The position numbers and the translations under genes were made by a program. A stretch of 64,000 nucleotides of DNA, from NCBI GenBank assembly GCA_009887095.1, contig QXYC01000015.1, positions 34,388-98,387 of the forward strand. Reading direction: 5' to 3'. Source of the DNA: Candidatus Poseidoniales archaeon. GTDB taxonomy: Archaea; Thermoplasmatota; Poseidoniia; Poseidoniales; Poseidoniaceae. The notes beneath the pieces were generated by a model that had not been told where the DNA came from, searched no databases, and saw nothing but the letters and a program-made list of their open reading frames with translations. This document shows, in pieces, positions 45,928-55,637 of the stretch (positions within the stretch are counted from its first letter, which is position 1; every line of letters starts with the position of its first letter).

Positions 45928-47229
45928 TCATTCGAATTGAACAAGCGAGGATTGCGTTGGTTTAATCCATTCTCGTACGCGTTGTTCCAAAGAATCACGC
46001 AACGTATCTGGGACAAAAATCAACGCACGTTCATGCGGTTGTGCGAGCGATCGTATGAGGGGGGAATGCTCTGAGGCATCACCTCCACCCTCGATGACAA
46101 TTCCTTGCTCGTAAGGCATGTAGCCACGCTTGGAAATTCGAGCATAGATAACTTCAGATTCCACATCATACCCTGCATCGGCAACGGCTGCTTCAATGCG
46201 CTCTTTGACCACATCAACCATTTCAGTCGAAAGTGCCTCGATTCGAAGCGACTTGTGGAAATCACGACGCGACATCATTTTGGTTGCATATTGTGACAGC
46301 ATTGGATCGCTGTGCTCAGCCCATTCTGGGATTGAAACGCGCACATGTGCATCGTTGAGGCTTGCATAGCCGTTCGCATCCAGGTGTTCATCGAGCAACA
46401 TTTTCTCAAGCGATGGAGTTAGCGTCAATTCGCCATTCTGTGCAAGAGTACGTGCTCGAGCGAGCATTCGAACGAGGTAATTCTGTGTCAACATGTTGAC
46501 TTTGTGGAAGTAGACTTGGTGGTACATGTGATATCGAGTCACAAGGTAGGCTTCGATGGCAGGGAGCCCCCATGTTTTGACGAAAAAATGCCCATCATCC
46601 CCTACACGGAGGGCACGCAAAACACGTGCGATATCAAATCCGCCGATTTGAGCCCCTGTGTTGGCTTGATCTCGAACCATGTAATCCATACGGTCGACAT
46701 CCAGTTGACTCGAAACAATCTCCTTCATGAACGGAGCAATGGCAACACCATCATGCTCAGTCGCACCGTCCATTAAAGCAAACAAACGCTGGGTACGTTC
46801 AACACCTAACGTCGAGACAAGCGCTGCACCAACCTCCGTTTCCTTCGATTCCAACAGGACCCTGCCCCAGTGTTCATGGGAGTGGAAGGTGGCGAACACT
46901 TCCGGGGTTTCAAGCACGTGTGAAAATGGAGGGTGCCCGATGTCGTGGAGAAGGGCAGCCAATTGAACCAACTCGGCATCGTCATCCGAAAGGATCCCCG
47001 GCTGAACATCTTGCAGCGATGCTGTCAGTTGTCCGGCGAGGTGGTAGGCACCAAGGGAGTGGGCAAATCGGCTATGGTTTGCTGCGGGGAACACATATTC
47101 ACAGGTGGAGAGTTGTTGAATGTGGCGCAGTCTCTGGAATTCTTTGGTATCGATGATGACAGCATGATGACTGGGGACCAAGATATCTTTGTGAATTTCG
47201 TCACGTATCACGCGGTCCCGCATCGCCAT
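45928..47229 (-). CDS. HD-domain phosphohydrolase (dGTPase/YdhJ-like)
   Basis: A 433-residue metal-dependent phosphohydrolase. The N-terminus RDEIHKDILVPSHHAVIIDTKEFQRLRHIQQL and NHSRFAHSLGAYHLA are typical of the archaeal and bacterial HD proteins related to dNTP triphosphohydrolases. LLHDIGHPPFSH gives the HD pair (His95-Asp96), with the His in NHSRFAHS and a later Asp (QLDVDRMDYMVRDQA) completing the site. The likely reaction is hydrolysis of dNTPs to deoxynucleoside and triphosphate, though this subgroup is not biochemically certain. I place the start at the ATG at 47229: GGAGG at 47237-47241 is seven bases away. A TTG at 47235 abuts the site and an ATG at 47223 is too far. It is divergent from the OB-fold protein gene. 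Confidence 0.85.
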   Translation of the reverse strand: MAMRDRVIRDEIHKDILVPSHHAVIIDTKEFQRLRHIQQLSTCEYVFPAANHSRFAHSLGAYHLAGQLTASLQDVQPGILSDDDAELVQLAALLHDIGHPPFSHVLETPEVFATFHSHEHWGRVLLESKETEVGAALVSTLGVERTQRLFALMDGATEHDGVAIAPFMKEIVSSQLDVDRMDYMVRDQANTGAQIGGFDIARVLRALRVGDDGHFFVKTWGLPAIEAYLVTRYHMYHQVYFHKVNMLTQNYLVRMLARARTLAQNGELTLTPSLEKMLLDEHLDANGYASLNDAHVRVSIPEWAEHSDPMLSQYATKMMSRRDFHKSLRIEALSTEMVDVVKERIEAAVADAGYDVESEVIYARISKRGYMPYEQGIVIEGGGDASEHSPLIRSLAQPHERALIFVPDTLRDSLEQRVREWIKPTQSSLVQFE

Positions 47230-47325
47230 CCCCAAACCTCCCTCGGTTCAACCATTAAAAAAAGAAGCGCACCTTGAGAGCGAGTATTTCATCATTCACG
47301 GCAGAGCGGACGAAGGCAAACGGCT

Positions 47326-49104
47326 ATGGTTAGACCGCGTTTGAAGTGGAACATGGCCGATGCTCTCAAGGACATCATGCTAAAAATTACTGACGACGAT
47401 CCTGCGACCCGCGGGCAGAAATTGTGGGTGATGTTTGCACTCGCAGTGTTCCTTGTGGCCTCGTTGAACTGGTACGCAATGGTTCGCGAACCTCAGGTTG
47501 TTGAGGTCAAAGATTTGGTCAATCACAACCGTGAAACTGTTTTAGTTGAGGGCACGGTTATTTCTTGGATTGAAGACCGCTATGGAAGCGGCGAAGATCG
47601 AGTCGATCTCGTCGTCGAAGACCCCACTGGCGTCATCAGCGTTCGATGGTATTCAACCGGTGAAAAACCTCCAATTGGTACGAATGTTACCGTTATGGGA
47701 GCAGTGGTGGATTACAATGGACGGTTCTATCTGCAATCCACCGGGGCAGGAGCGATTTGGTGGGAAGCTGATGGCCTTCCTGAAGTAACTCGCCTCACGC
47801 TGAGTGACTTGGCCGTCGACCCGGAAGGTTATGCGGGTGAAATCGTCACAATCACTGGATTCATCAGCGAGGCTGTCAACAAAGACGCCATTTACACATC
47901 GGCCTACATCACAGACCACCCCGGCAACGCCGCACACCAACTGCAACTCCTCATCCAATCTGCACCGGGCGTGTGGATTGAAGCCGATTCAAAGGTTGAG
48001 GTCACGGGCATGCTCAACTATCAAGAAACCAACTTGCGTTGGGCCTTCATTACACAAGGACCGGAAATCATTCTCATCGACGGGTACAACCCGCAACCCA
48101 AGAAACTCGAATGGGCCGGTGAGTCAACGTGGAGTTACGAATCTGGTAGCATGGTCTCAATGGCAGGAACTGTCCTTATTTCAGGCAGCCAATGGACGCT
48201 CTTTGGCCCAAGTGGAAACATGATCTGCATCCTTCCAACCGATGAGGACATCACGAATGCCGATACCAATGGGTACAACGGCTCTGCATACGAAGCCACA
48301 GGTCGCTTAATGTGGAATGATGAGCGCAGTATGTGGTGCATCGATGCAAACAACGGGAACGGAACCAACCTCATCGACCCGATGTCGGCCATGTCAATGC
48401 AAGCGATGTTGTCTGCAAACCCTGCATCGATGTTGGAAGACCCCTACAAGGTTTACACCTTGAGCACATTCATGCAGTATGCGTTTGAGCCATTGGACAC
48501 TGACGGGTATTTTGTCGACAGTCAAACCTACACCTTCGGACAAACAAGGGTCGCAATGTCATTCCCTTCGACTCGAACGGAATGGATTGAATCCGGCCAA
48601 GGCCTCATCGCCAATGTGACGGTTGCATGGGACGATGAGAAAATGATGATGCGGCTGATGGTTCAAAACTACCAACTCGTTGGAGACCCTCCTGGCGCTC
48701 AAGACCTCCTTTGGGACGATGGTGCCACTCAGTGGAGTTACGCCAAAAACACCCATGTGTTGATCAATGGAAAGGCGGTGTTGGAAGACGATGGATGGCA
48801 TCTCTACAGGGATGGTTCATCTCAATCAATCCGTTTGAATCTCGATTTGAACCCACTTGGGACTGACGAATATCACACCAACAAATCGATGACTTGGACT
48901 GGAAGGCTTCGTCAAGTCGAACATCCATCCGAAGTTTCGTTGGTGTACAGCCTCGATGGAGCAGATGTTTTGGACACCGATGGTGACAGAGTCGCAGATT
49001 CCCTCGAAAGTGCCAATGGTACGAACATCAACAACCCAGACACCGACGGCGACGGGGAAGATGACCGAACGGAACTTGAGCAGGACACCAACCCCAATTC
49101 ATGA
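47326..49104 (+). CDS. Membrane-anchored extracellular OB-fold protein with TSP3 end
   Basis: A 592-residue protein with an uncleaved N-terminal anchor: cytoplasmic head of about 30 residues, one helix near 32-52 (KLWVMFALAVFLVASLNWY), and the rest outside. Several OB-fold modules can be seen. The first, about 58-145, reads VLVEGTVISWIEDRYG, VDLVVEDPTGVISVRWY, GTNVTVMGAVVDYNGRFYL; a second is at about 160-250 (GEIVTITGFISEA, SKVEVTGMLNY); further copies appear near 270-350 and 470-560. The C-terminus has two TSP3-like calcium loops (DTDGDRVADSLESAN, DTDGDGEDDRTE). OB-folds of this type often bind nucleic acid or oligosaccharide. An alternative start is the ATG at 47353. The TctA-like gene starts nine bases downstream, so these are co-transcribed. 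Confidence 0.75.
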   Translation: MVRPRLKWNMADALKDIMLKITDDDPATRGQKLWVMFALAVFLVASLNWYAMVREPQVVEVKDLVNHNRETVLVEGTVISWIEDRYGSGEDRVDLVVEDPTGVISVRWYSTGEKPPIGTNVTVMGAVVDYNGRFYLQSTGAGAIWWEADGLPEVTRLTLSDLAVDPEGYAGEIVTITGFISEAVNKDAIYTSAYITDHPGNAAHQLQLLIQSAPGVWIEADSKVEVTGMLNYQETNLRWAFITQGPEIILIDGYNPQPKKLEWAGESTWSYESGSMVSMAGTVLISGSQWTLFGPSGNMICILPTDEDITNADTNGYNGSAYEATGRLMWNDERSMWCIDANNGNGTNLIDPMSAMSMQAMLSANPASMLEDPYKVYTLSTFMQYAFEPLDTDGYFVDSQTYTFGQTRVAMSFPSTRTEWIESGQGLIANVTVAWDDEKMMMRLMVQNYQLVGDPPGAQDLLWDDGATQWSYAKNTHVLINGKAVLEDDGWHLYRDGSSQSIRLNLDLNPLGTDEYHTNKSMTWTGRLRQVEHPSEVSLVYSLDGADVLDTDGDRVADSLESANGTNINNPDTDGDGEDDRTELEQDTNPNS

Positions 49105-49113
49105 GGTGAAACC

Positions 49114-50625
49114 ATGTTAGAAGCATATTTCTACGAACTGGGGTGGATGCTGTTTGCTCTGTTCTTTGGCGTCTTCATGGGCTCCCTAACTGGAATCATT
49201 CCTGGTTTCCACGTCAACAACGTCGCCTTGATTCTCTTGGCGCTTTCTCCAAGTTTACTCGCCCTCGGCATTCCGCTTTCCGCTGTTGCGGGCATCATCG
49301 TATCAACGGGAACAGTGCACACCTTCCTCAATTACATCCCATCTGCGTTGATGGGTGCACCGGATGCTGACCAAGCACTGTCGCTGCTTCCCGGCCATAG
49401 GATGCTCCTCTCTGGAAATGCAGCTCGTGGTGTGGCGTGGTCAGCAAGGGGCTCACAACTTGGCCTCTTCCTTTCGTTACCACTCATCGTTGTAGCACGC
49501 ATTGCTTTTGGCCCTGAACTCGGATGGTACGATCAACTCCGAACAATGCTTCCATTTATTCTGCTCGTTATTTCTGCACTTCTATTGGCTACAGAAACCA
49601 CACGACTTGATTGGCCTGAATGGATGCAGAAACTAAGTCGTGGCACATTTGGAACCGATTCGAGGTTCGCCGGCTTCTTCACCGCCACTATGTTCTTCCT
49701 TCTTGCTGGGTTGTTTGGCTGGACGATTATCGGCCCGACGTCCCTCCCTGCCAAATCACCAATTGACATGCCGGGTGCAAGTTTACTTCTGCCAGGGTTG
49801 GCAGGATTGTTTGGTATTGCGAATTTGCTGGACATTTACGCAACGACCTCTCACCTCCCACCTCAGAAAGAAAACTGGGACTTACCTCCTGCCAAGCCAT
49901 TGCTGGTCCCCTGCTTCTGGTCCGGTGTTGCCGGTGCATCGATGGGCGTCTTGCCAGGTATGACCGCATCACAAGCCACGGTCCTCGTGATGGGTGGACG
50001 CAACGTTGTTGCCAAGGTCCAAGGAAAAACAGGGTATGGCATGGATTGGGAAACTCGCCGCCTCACAGAGATGACGGATGATGAATTGTTGGAAATTGCA
50101 AAGGCTGAATCTGACGAAGGTGTCGAAGGACCCCAGACAAAGCAGGACTTGGAAATCATCGCCATTCTTTCAGCTGTCAACACAGCAGTGACCGTTTGCG
50201 TTCTTGGCTTCCTGTACATCATCAGCCGTTCGAGATCCGGTGCAACACTCGCACTCAAAGCAATGTATCCGGTTGATACATGGAGCAACCTCGAACCCAC
50301 GGCAGATTTCATTCGCTTGCTCGCCATCACCCTCGCTGCTGGCCTGATGGCCATGCCAATCATGCGATATGTGGGCAAAGGGATGCTACGACTTCACGCA
50401 GCCATCCCACTGCAACAGATGATCATGAGCGTGATTCTTTTCGTGGGCGCCTTGGTGTTTGTCAGCACTGGATTCATTGGAATGTCCGTGCTCATTGTTG
50501 GTACGATGATTGGCTTGTTACCCCCTCGACTTGGCATCCGTCGGTCACACGCCATGGGCGTCATTTTGGTACCAATCATGATTTTGATGTTCAAGAACCT
50601 CGTCGACAACGCTGGTTTCTTGTGA
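49114..50625 (+). CDS. TctA/DUF112-family membrane transporter
   Basis: A 503-residue polytopic membrane protein with about 10-12 helices. The N-terminus GVFMGSLTGIIPGFHVNNVALILLAL carries the GxxxGxxPGxxxN signature of the TctA (tripartite tricarboxylate transporter large subunit)/DUF112 family. TGTVHTFLNYIPSALMGAPD and a second half-repeat GVAGASMGVLPGMTASQAT show the internal duplication of the family. No TctB or periplasmic TctC gene is nearby, which is common for the archaeal DUF112 branch, so the substrate may not be a tricarboxylate. GAGGTGA overlaps the stop codon of the OB-fold gene and lies four bases before this ATG, indicating translational coupling. Confidence 0.75.
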   Translation: MLEAYFYELGWMLFALFFGVFMGSLTGIIPGFHVNNVALILLALSPSLLALGIPLSAVAGIIVSTGTVHTFLNYIPSALMGAPDADQALSLLPGHRMLLSGNAARGVAWSARGSQLGLFLSLPLIVVARIAFGPELGWYDQLRTMLPFILLVISALLLATETTRLDWPEWMQKLSRGTFGTDSRFAGFFTATMFFLLAGLFGWTIIGPTSLPAKSPIDMPGASLLLPGLAGLFGIANLLDIYATTSHLPPQKENWDLPPAKPLLVPCFWSGVAGASMGVLPGMTASQATVLVMGGRNVVAKVQGKTGYGMDWETRRLTEMTDDELLEIAKAESDEGVEGPQTKQDLEIIAILSAVNTAVTVCVLGFLYIISRSRSGATLALKAMYPVDTWSNLEPTADFIRLLAITLAAGLMAMPIMRYVGKGMLRLHAAIPLQQMIMSVILFVGALVFVSTGFIGMSVLIVGTMIGLLPPRLGIRRSHAMGVILVPIMILMFKNLVDNAGFL

Positions 50626-50703
50626 ATCTCACCCTTCCCGACCAAACATAGCAGGCGTAAGCCCTATGCCCCTTGACCATACCGGAGGCCTGTAGGTGAC
50701 TCT

Positions 50704-53700
50704 ATGTTGTTGAAACTCCGCCCCGTTTTGCTCGCGCTTCTGTTGATATGTTCGACGGTTGGAACCGTGGCAACAACGGAACTCACTCCTGAAATCCAAC
50801 AGCAAACCTCTGCCCGGTCCACTGCTTGTACAGGCGATATCTGTTTGAATGAGGCCCTTCCGAATCCGAACGGCTACGATGACGCAGCATGGCCAAATGG
50901 GGAATGGCTCGAAATCCATAACAGCGGCAACACGACCGTTGACGTGCTTGGTTGGTACTTTACGAACAAGGCCTCCAAAGTCATGTACTTCAACGAGACA
51001 ACAATCGTTGACTATGATGCCAACAACGCATCATCCTGGGAAATTGAACCAAACGAGTACATGGTCATCGCTCGAAACGCACTCAGCAGTTCGATCTTTT
51101 ACGTTGCCAACAACAACGACATCATCACCCTCTACAATGACGCAGGGACAAGCCTCGACCAAGCAACATGGACCTTCTCGAGCGGCGCACCATCTGGAGT
51201 CAGCCTCGAAGAGGACGCTGCAAGCCCAACCAATGACTGGGTCGCAACCAACACCCCTACACCCGGCGGCATCAACACAGGCAGTGGCACCGGTGGCCCA
51301 ACCGTTATTCCATCTGACTTGGTCATCAATGAAGTGATGGCCGATGCATGGCCATCCTTTGATGGAGCCATTTGGCCTGGCGGCGAATGGGTTGAAATCA
51401 AGAACACCGGAACTGCAACCATCGACTTGACCGGTTGGTCAATCGAAGACCAAGCGGGGAAGATCCTTCCGTTCAATGAATCCCATCTCGTCGATGCAAG
51501 CACTGCTGGCTACACCATCGCCCCTGGCGCTACGAGGGTCGTTGCGGTCAATGGAGACGGAACAAGCATGCTCAACAATGGAGTGGAGATGCTCAACATG
51601 AAATGGCCAAACGGAAGCATATCAGAACAAGTGTACTGGACTGATAATGAACCGGGCTTCTCACTTGTCGACGACCCATCCTCGTCCTACATGATGATCG
51701 CGTCCTATCCAACACCAGATGCACCGAACCCATTGCCGATTGACCAAATCGTAACAGCAACATCCCCGGTACGAATGACTGAATTGTTGTCAAACAGTTC
51801 TGCTGATGGCACGCCATTCCCTGACGGCGAGTGGATTGAATTGTTCAACGATGGTGGCTCAGATATCGACCTCACAGGCTGGTCGATCATGGACGGAATG
51901 GGGAATGTGACGATGATTGATCCATCGACCCTTACCTCAAACCAAACACAGGCTGGCACGGTCATCAATGCTGGCGAGCGCAGGATTGTTGAATTTACAA
52001 CAGGTACTGAATTGTGGAACTTCTACAATCATCTCTTTTTGATTGATGATGTTGCGAACATCGTTGACGCTGCTTGGTATACAACCGATTATGGGACCAA
52101 CGTGTCCCTGATTCCTGCTGAAGATCCTGCCGACCCATGGACACCTGCTCCGTGGATGACGCCTGGACAACCTGAACCCGGCACAATCGACAACACTGGC
52201 GAAGTTATGTTTACCGAAGTGATGCCTGATGGAGTGGGCAGTGACTCACAGCAATGGCCGCTCGGGGAATGGCTGGAAATCAAGAACCTTGGCGACCAAG
52301 CAATCGATGTTGGCGGCTGGAAATTGCAGGCAGCGAGCCGAACATTGACCTTGCACCAATACAACATGCCCCTCCAATCAACCTCGATGATTCAACCTGG
52401 CTCCGTTGCACTGATTGCACTCAATGGCACCAGCAGTTTCTACCTCAAGCACACAACACCAGATTCAATCGGATTGGTCGACGCAGCCGGAGCGGTTGTC
52501 GACACAATCTCTTGGTCAAACACAGTGGAAGGTGAGGCGCTCGTGGCACCAAACAGCACCCACGCAGGTGCAGGGCCAGACGGCACTGCTGCGGGAACTG
52601 GGAGCGATTGGCTCCTTGCCGCATGGTCGACCCCCGGAAGGGAGAACCCGGTATGGCCGGCATACTCAGGCTCAGAGAACGTCAGTGTAACCGAAGTTCT
52701 TGCTTACTGCAACGATGATTCCATCGAACCTACCGAAGACTGGATTGAATTCAAGAACACCGGCGACGATGTGCTCAACTTGAGCCGATGGCGCATTGAC
52801 ACCATTGATCAAGATCGCCGGTTCATTCGATACGAATCCATGTGGAATGCTACGGAAGGCTGGGACGCAACGCTTGTGCAACCCGGCGCCCGTGCGGTGT
52901 TCTTGATGGATGAATCAATGCTCACAGGCTTGGGCGACTCATTCACCCTCTCGAATCCAGACGGCGTGCCGATGGCAACGGTTCAATGGAGCATTGTCAG
53001 TGATTGCCAGACTCTGATGCCGGGCGATACCGCAGAGGCGTCTTGGATTCACACCGTTTGGCCAACGCCTGGTAGCGAAGAACCGAATGCCTCTCAATTT
53101 GCTCAACTGGATGATGTAAAATTCACCCGGATGATGAGTGAAGGCTACACCTCAATTTCATCAAACACTGAATTCTTTGAAATCAGCAACATGGGAGACA
53201 ACATTGCCTACCTGAACGGATGGACATTCACCGTTGTCACATCGGGTGGGCCATCCTCTCACACCTTCGCAGATCTCACCATTCCGGCAAACAGCGCCGT
53301 CATTTTTGCAGCTGATCCAAACGGACTCAGCGTCTATGAGGATGGGACAATTTACGGATTTGCTTCGAGTTTCACCGAGGCTCCAACGCTTCCAGACGAT
53401 GGTGCAGCCCTTCACATCATGGACCCATCAGGGGCCCTCGCAGACACCGTCGTCTATGGCAACGGTCCTGTCGATGTGGATGGTTGGAGTGGCATCAGTT
53501 TGGTTGAACCTGTATCTGGCATCAACCTGATCATTTACCACCGTGGCGACGGATGCGGCCAACTTGCAGATACCGACCAAGTCGCTGACTGGCACGAACG
53601 CTGGGGTCGACTTGGCGGAAGCACATTCTGCGAAGATCAGGACTTTTCTGGCCAATCGATTGTGACACCACTGATTGGCCCAACCCATGGACTGCTCGAT

Positions 53701-55626
53701 GTCCTCGATTGGATCGAAGGCGCCACAACAAGCCTCCACCTCCACGTCTACCAACTCTCAGAACCACGTTTGGTTCAAGCCATGATTGACGCACAAGGTC
53801 GAGGCGTCAATGTAACCGTTGTCCTCGACGCAGGGTCTCAAGGATTCTGGTCGGACTTCGACATGATGAATCAATACGGTATGGCAAGCGAACTTGTCAA
53901 AGCAGGCGTCTCCACATACTGGTTCGGCGACGGTGGTGATGAGCCCTATGCCTACATCCACAGCAAGGTGGCGGTTCGAGACGGTACAAGTGTGTGGGTC
54001 TCGTCAGGAAACTGGAAGGCACCTTCGATGCCAGCACCTGGCGTTCGCGGGAACGTCGACTGGGGCGTCCTGATTGAGAATGTGGAACTGGCTGGCATCG
54101 TCCTCCAACAGATGGCCTTCGACGAAGAGCCATTGCGACAGCACATCTCAACTGCATCCGCATCCGATGAACCAAATGGATGGAGCATGCCAATGGCTGA
54201 AGCTGTGGACGGACCACGTTCGACTGCCATCACGACCACTGTGAACGGTGAATTGTTGACCTGCCCCGACAACTGCATCGATGGATTGGTTGAGCTAATA
54301 GGAAGTGCAGAAGATGAACTCTTGCTCTCCCTGCAATACCTCGACATGGATTGGTCGTGGGGTTGGGGTGAAAACCCAATTTTCACAGCGCTCCGACAAT
54401 CGGCCGAAGACGGTGTTGCCGTTCGATTGATTATCAACGGAGCATACCTCGACCAAGACGTGCAGGATGTTGTTGACACATTCAACGAAGTATGGAATTC
54501 CAGTGAAGGACTCGATGTCTCAGCGGTTGTAATGGGTGAAGACGACAATGTCACGAAACTCCACAACAAAGGACTGGTCATCGACCAGAAAACTGTACTG
54601 GTATCCTCAATTAACTGGGGCAACTCTGCAGTGAACAGAAACCGAGAGATGGGCCTCATTATGACCTCGCCCGATGTGGCAGCACCCTACCGTGATGCGT
54701 GGTTCGACGATTGGATGCGACTCGACAACGTAACCGATACAGATCAAGATGGTCTCCCTGACATTTGGGAAGTTCCGAACGGCCTCAACCGCACCAAGCG
54801 AATGCTCCCTGGACCGAACATGGTCGAAGGGGCATACGATGCCGACAACGATGGTATCTCGAATGAGAACGAATACACCTTTGGCAGTCATCCAACGAAT
54901 GCAGACACCGACGGTGACTGCATTCCCGACGGGGTTGAAGTGGCGTGGGCACAGTCCACCGCCCTTGACCCAACGGTCGAAGATGTATCCCCACGAGATG
55001 CACTTCTCATGGCCGATGCCGACATGGATGGCGTGAACGAATCGGCGGCATTGGGCTGCGATTTGGGTGGCATCGAAAACCTTGATGACACCACTCCAGT
55101 GGACAATGCTACACTCGATGACGATGGAGATGGCGTGTACAATTCAGCGGACAAATGTCCGGGTACGATGGATGGCATACCCGTCAATGTCGAAGGATGC
55201 TCGAGCGAACAACGATTGGCTCAAGCGACCCCAAGCACAGGCGACGAAAGTGGCCTTGGTGCAGGATTGATGCTCACGCTTATGCTCGCTGGTATTGCTC
55301 TTGCAGTTGGTGCATTCTTGGTCCTTCGTGGCATTGAACAGGATGCTGAGAACGCAAAGGATTTGATCACACTCGATGCTGCGCACCATGATGCATTGAC
55401 CACCGAACCAATCGATTCCCAAAGCTGGCAAACACCAGTCCTCGATGGAACCGGAAGCGGTGATGCGACGGATGAAGTGGCCATCACACCCGCCGACCTA
55501 AAGCGCGTACCAGGATGGGACGAAGCAATGGTCCGCAGTTACCTCGACCAAGGCTGGTCGATGGACCAGTTGGTTGAATACTACCAAGAACAGGTCAAGG
55601 CACACGCTGATTCGACACAAGATTGA
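50704..55626 (+). CDS. Surface protein with six lamin-tail domains, phospholipase D domain, TSP3 and anchor
   Basis: A 1640-residue exported protein. Signal peptide at residues 1-22. Six lamin-tail (LTD) modules follow between about residues 40 and 920, each with GEWxEIxNxG and a D-x-x-GW strand (for example GEWLEIHNSGNTTVDVLGW and GEWVEIKNTG). Residues about 985-1340 form a phospholipase D fold with both HKD motifs intact: His1086-Lys1088-Asp1093 in IHSKVAVRD, and His1287-Lys1289-Asp1294 in LHNKGLVID, each followed by SSxNW. TSP3 calcium loops come next (DTDQDGLPDIWE, DTDGDCIPDG), then a helix near 1518-1538 (LMLTLMLAGIALAVGAFLVL). The cytoplasmic tail ends in VPGWDEAMVRSYLDQGW and SMDQLVEYYQEQ. 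PLD-family enzymes cut phosphodiesters, so this is an external nuclease or phospholipase. AGGTGA lies four bases before the ATG. Confidence 0.88.
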   Translation: MLLKLRPVLLALLLICSTVGTVATTELTPEIQQQTSARSTACTGDICLNEALPNPNGYDDAAWPNGEWLEIHNSGNTTVDVLGWYFTNKASKVMYFNETTIVDYDANNASSWEIEPNEYMVIARNALSSSIFYVANNNDIITLYNDAGTSLDQATWTFSSGAPSGVSLEEDAASPTNDWVATNTPTPGGINTGSGTGGPTVIPSDLVINEVMADAWPSFDGAIWPGGEWVEIKNTGTATIDLTGWSIEDQAGKILPFNESHLVDASTAGYTIAPGATRVVAVNGDGTSMLNNGVEMLNMKWPNGSISEQVYWTDNEPGFSLVDDPSSSYMMIASYPTPDAPNPLPIDQIVTATSPVRMTELLSNSSADGTPFPDGEWIELFNDGGSDIDLTGWSIMDGMGNVTMIDPSTLTSNQTQAGTVINAGERRIVEFTTGTELWNFYNHLFLIDDVANIVDAAWYTTDYGTNVSLIPAEDPADPWTPAPWMTPGQPEPGTIDNTGEVMFTEVMPDGVGSDSQQWPLGEWLEIKNLGDQAIDVGGWKLQAASRTLTLHQYNMPLQSTSMIQPGSVALIALNGTSSFYLKHTTPDSIGLVDAAGAVVDTISWSNTVEGEALVAPNSTHAGAGPDGTAAGTGSDWLLAAWSTPGRENPVWPAYSGSENVSVTEVLAYCNDDSIEPTEDWIEFKNTGDDVLNLSRWRIDTIDQDRRFIRYESMWNATEGWDATLVQPGARAVFLMDESMLTGLGDSFTLSNPDGVPMATVQWSIVSDCQTLMPGDTAEASWIHTVWPTPGSEEPNASQFAQLDDVKFTRMMSEGYTSISSNTEFFEISNMGDNIAYLNGWTFTVVTSGGPSSHTFADLTIPANSAVIFAADPNGLSVYEDGTIYGFASSFTEAPTLPDDGAALHIMDPSGALADTVVYGNGPVDVDGWSGISLVEPVSGINLIIYHRGDGCGQLADTDQVADWHERWGRLGGSTFCEDQDFSGQSIVTPLIGPTHGLLDVLDWIEGATTSLHLHVYQLSEPRLVQAMIDAQGRGVNVTVVLDAGSQGFWSDFDMMNQYGMASELVKAGVSTYWFGDGGDEPYAYIHSKVAVRDGTSVWVSSGNWKAPSMPAPGVRGNVDWGVLIENVELAGIVLQQMAFDEEPLRQHISTASASDEPNGWSMPMAEAVDGPRSTAITTTVNGELLTCPDNCIDGLVELIGSAEDELLLSLQYLDMDWSWGWGENPIFTALRQSAEDGVAVRLIINGAYLDQDVQDVVDTFNEVWNSSEGLDVSAVVMGEDDNVTKLHNKGLVIDQKTVLVSSINWGNSAVNRNREMGLIMTSPDVAAPYRDAWFDDWMRLDNVTDTDQDGLPDIWEVPNGLNRTKRMLPGPNMVEGAYDADNDGISNENEYTFGSHPTNADTDGDCIPDGVEVAWAQSTALDPTVEDVSPRDALLMADADMDGVNESAALGCDLGGIENLDDTTPVDNATLDDDGDGVYNSADKCPGTMDGIPVNVEGCSSEQRLAQATPSTGDESGLGAGLMLTLMLAGIALAVGAFLVLRGIEQDAENAKDLITLDAAHHDALTTEPIDSQSWQTPVLDGTGSGDATDEVAITPADLKRVPGWDEAMVRSYLDQGWSMDQLVEYYQEQVKAHADSTQD

Positions 55627-55637
55627 CAAGGGACCTC

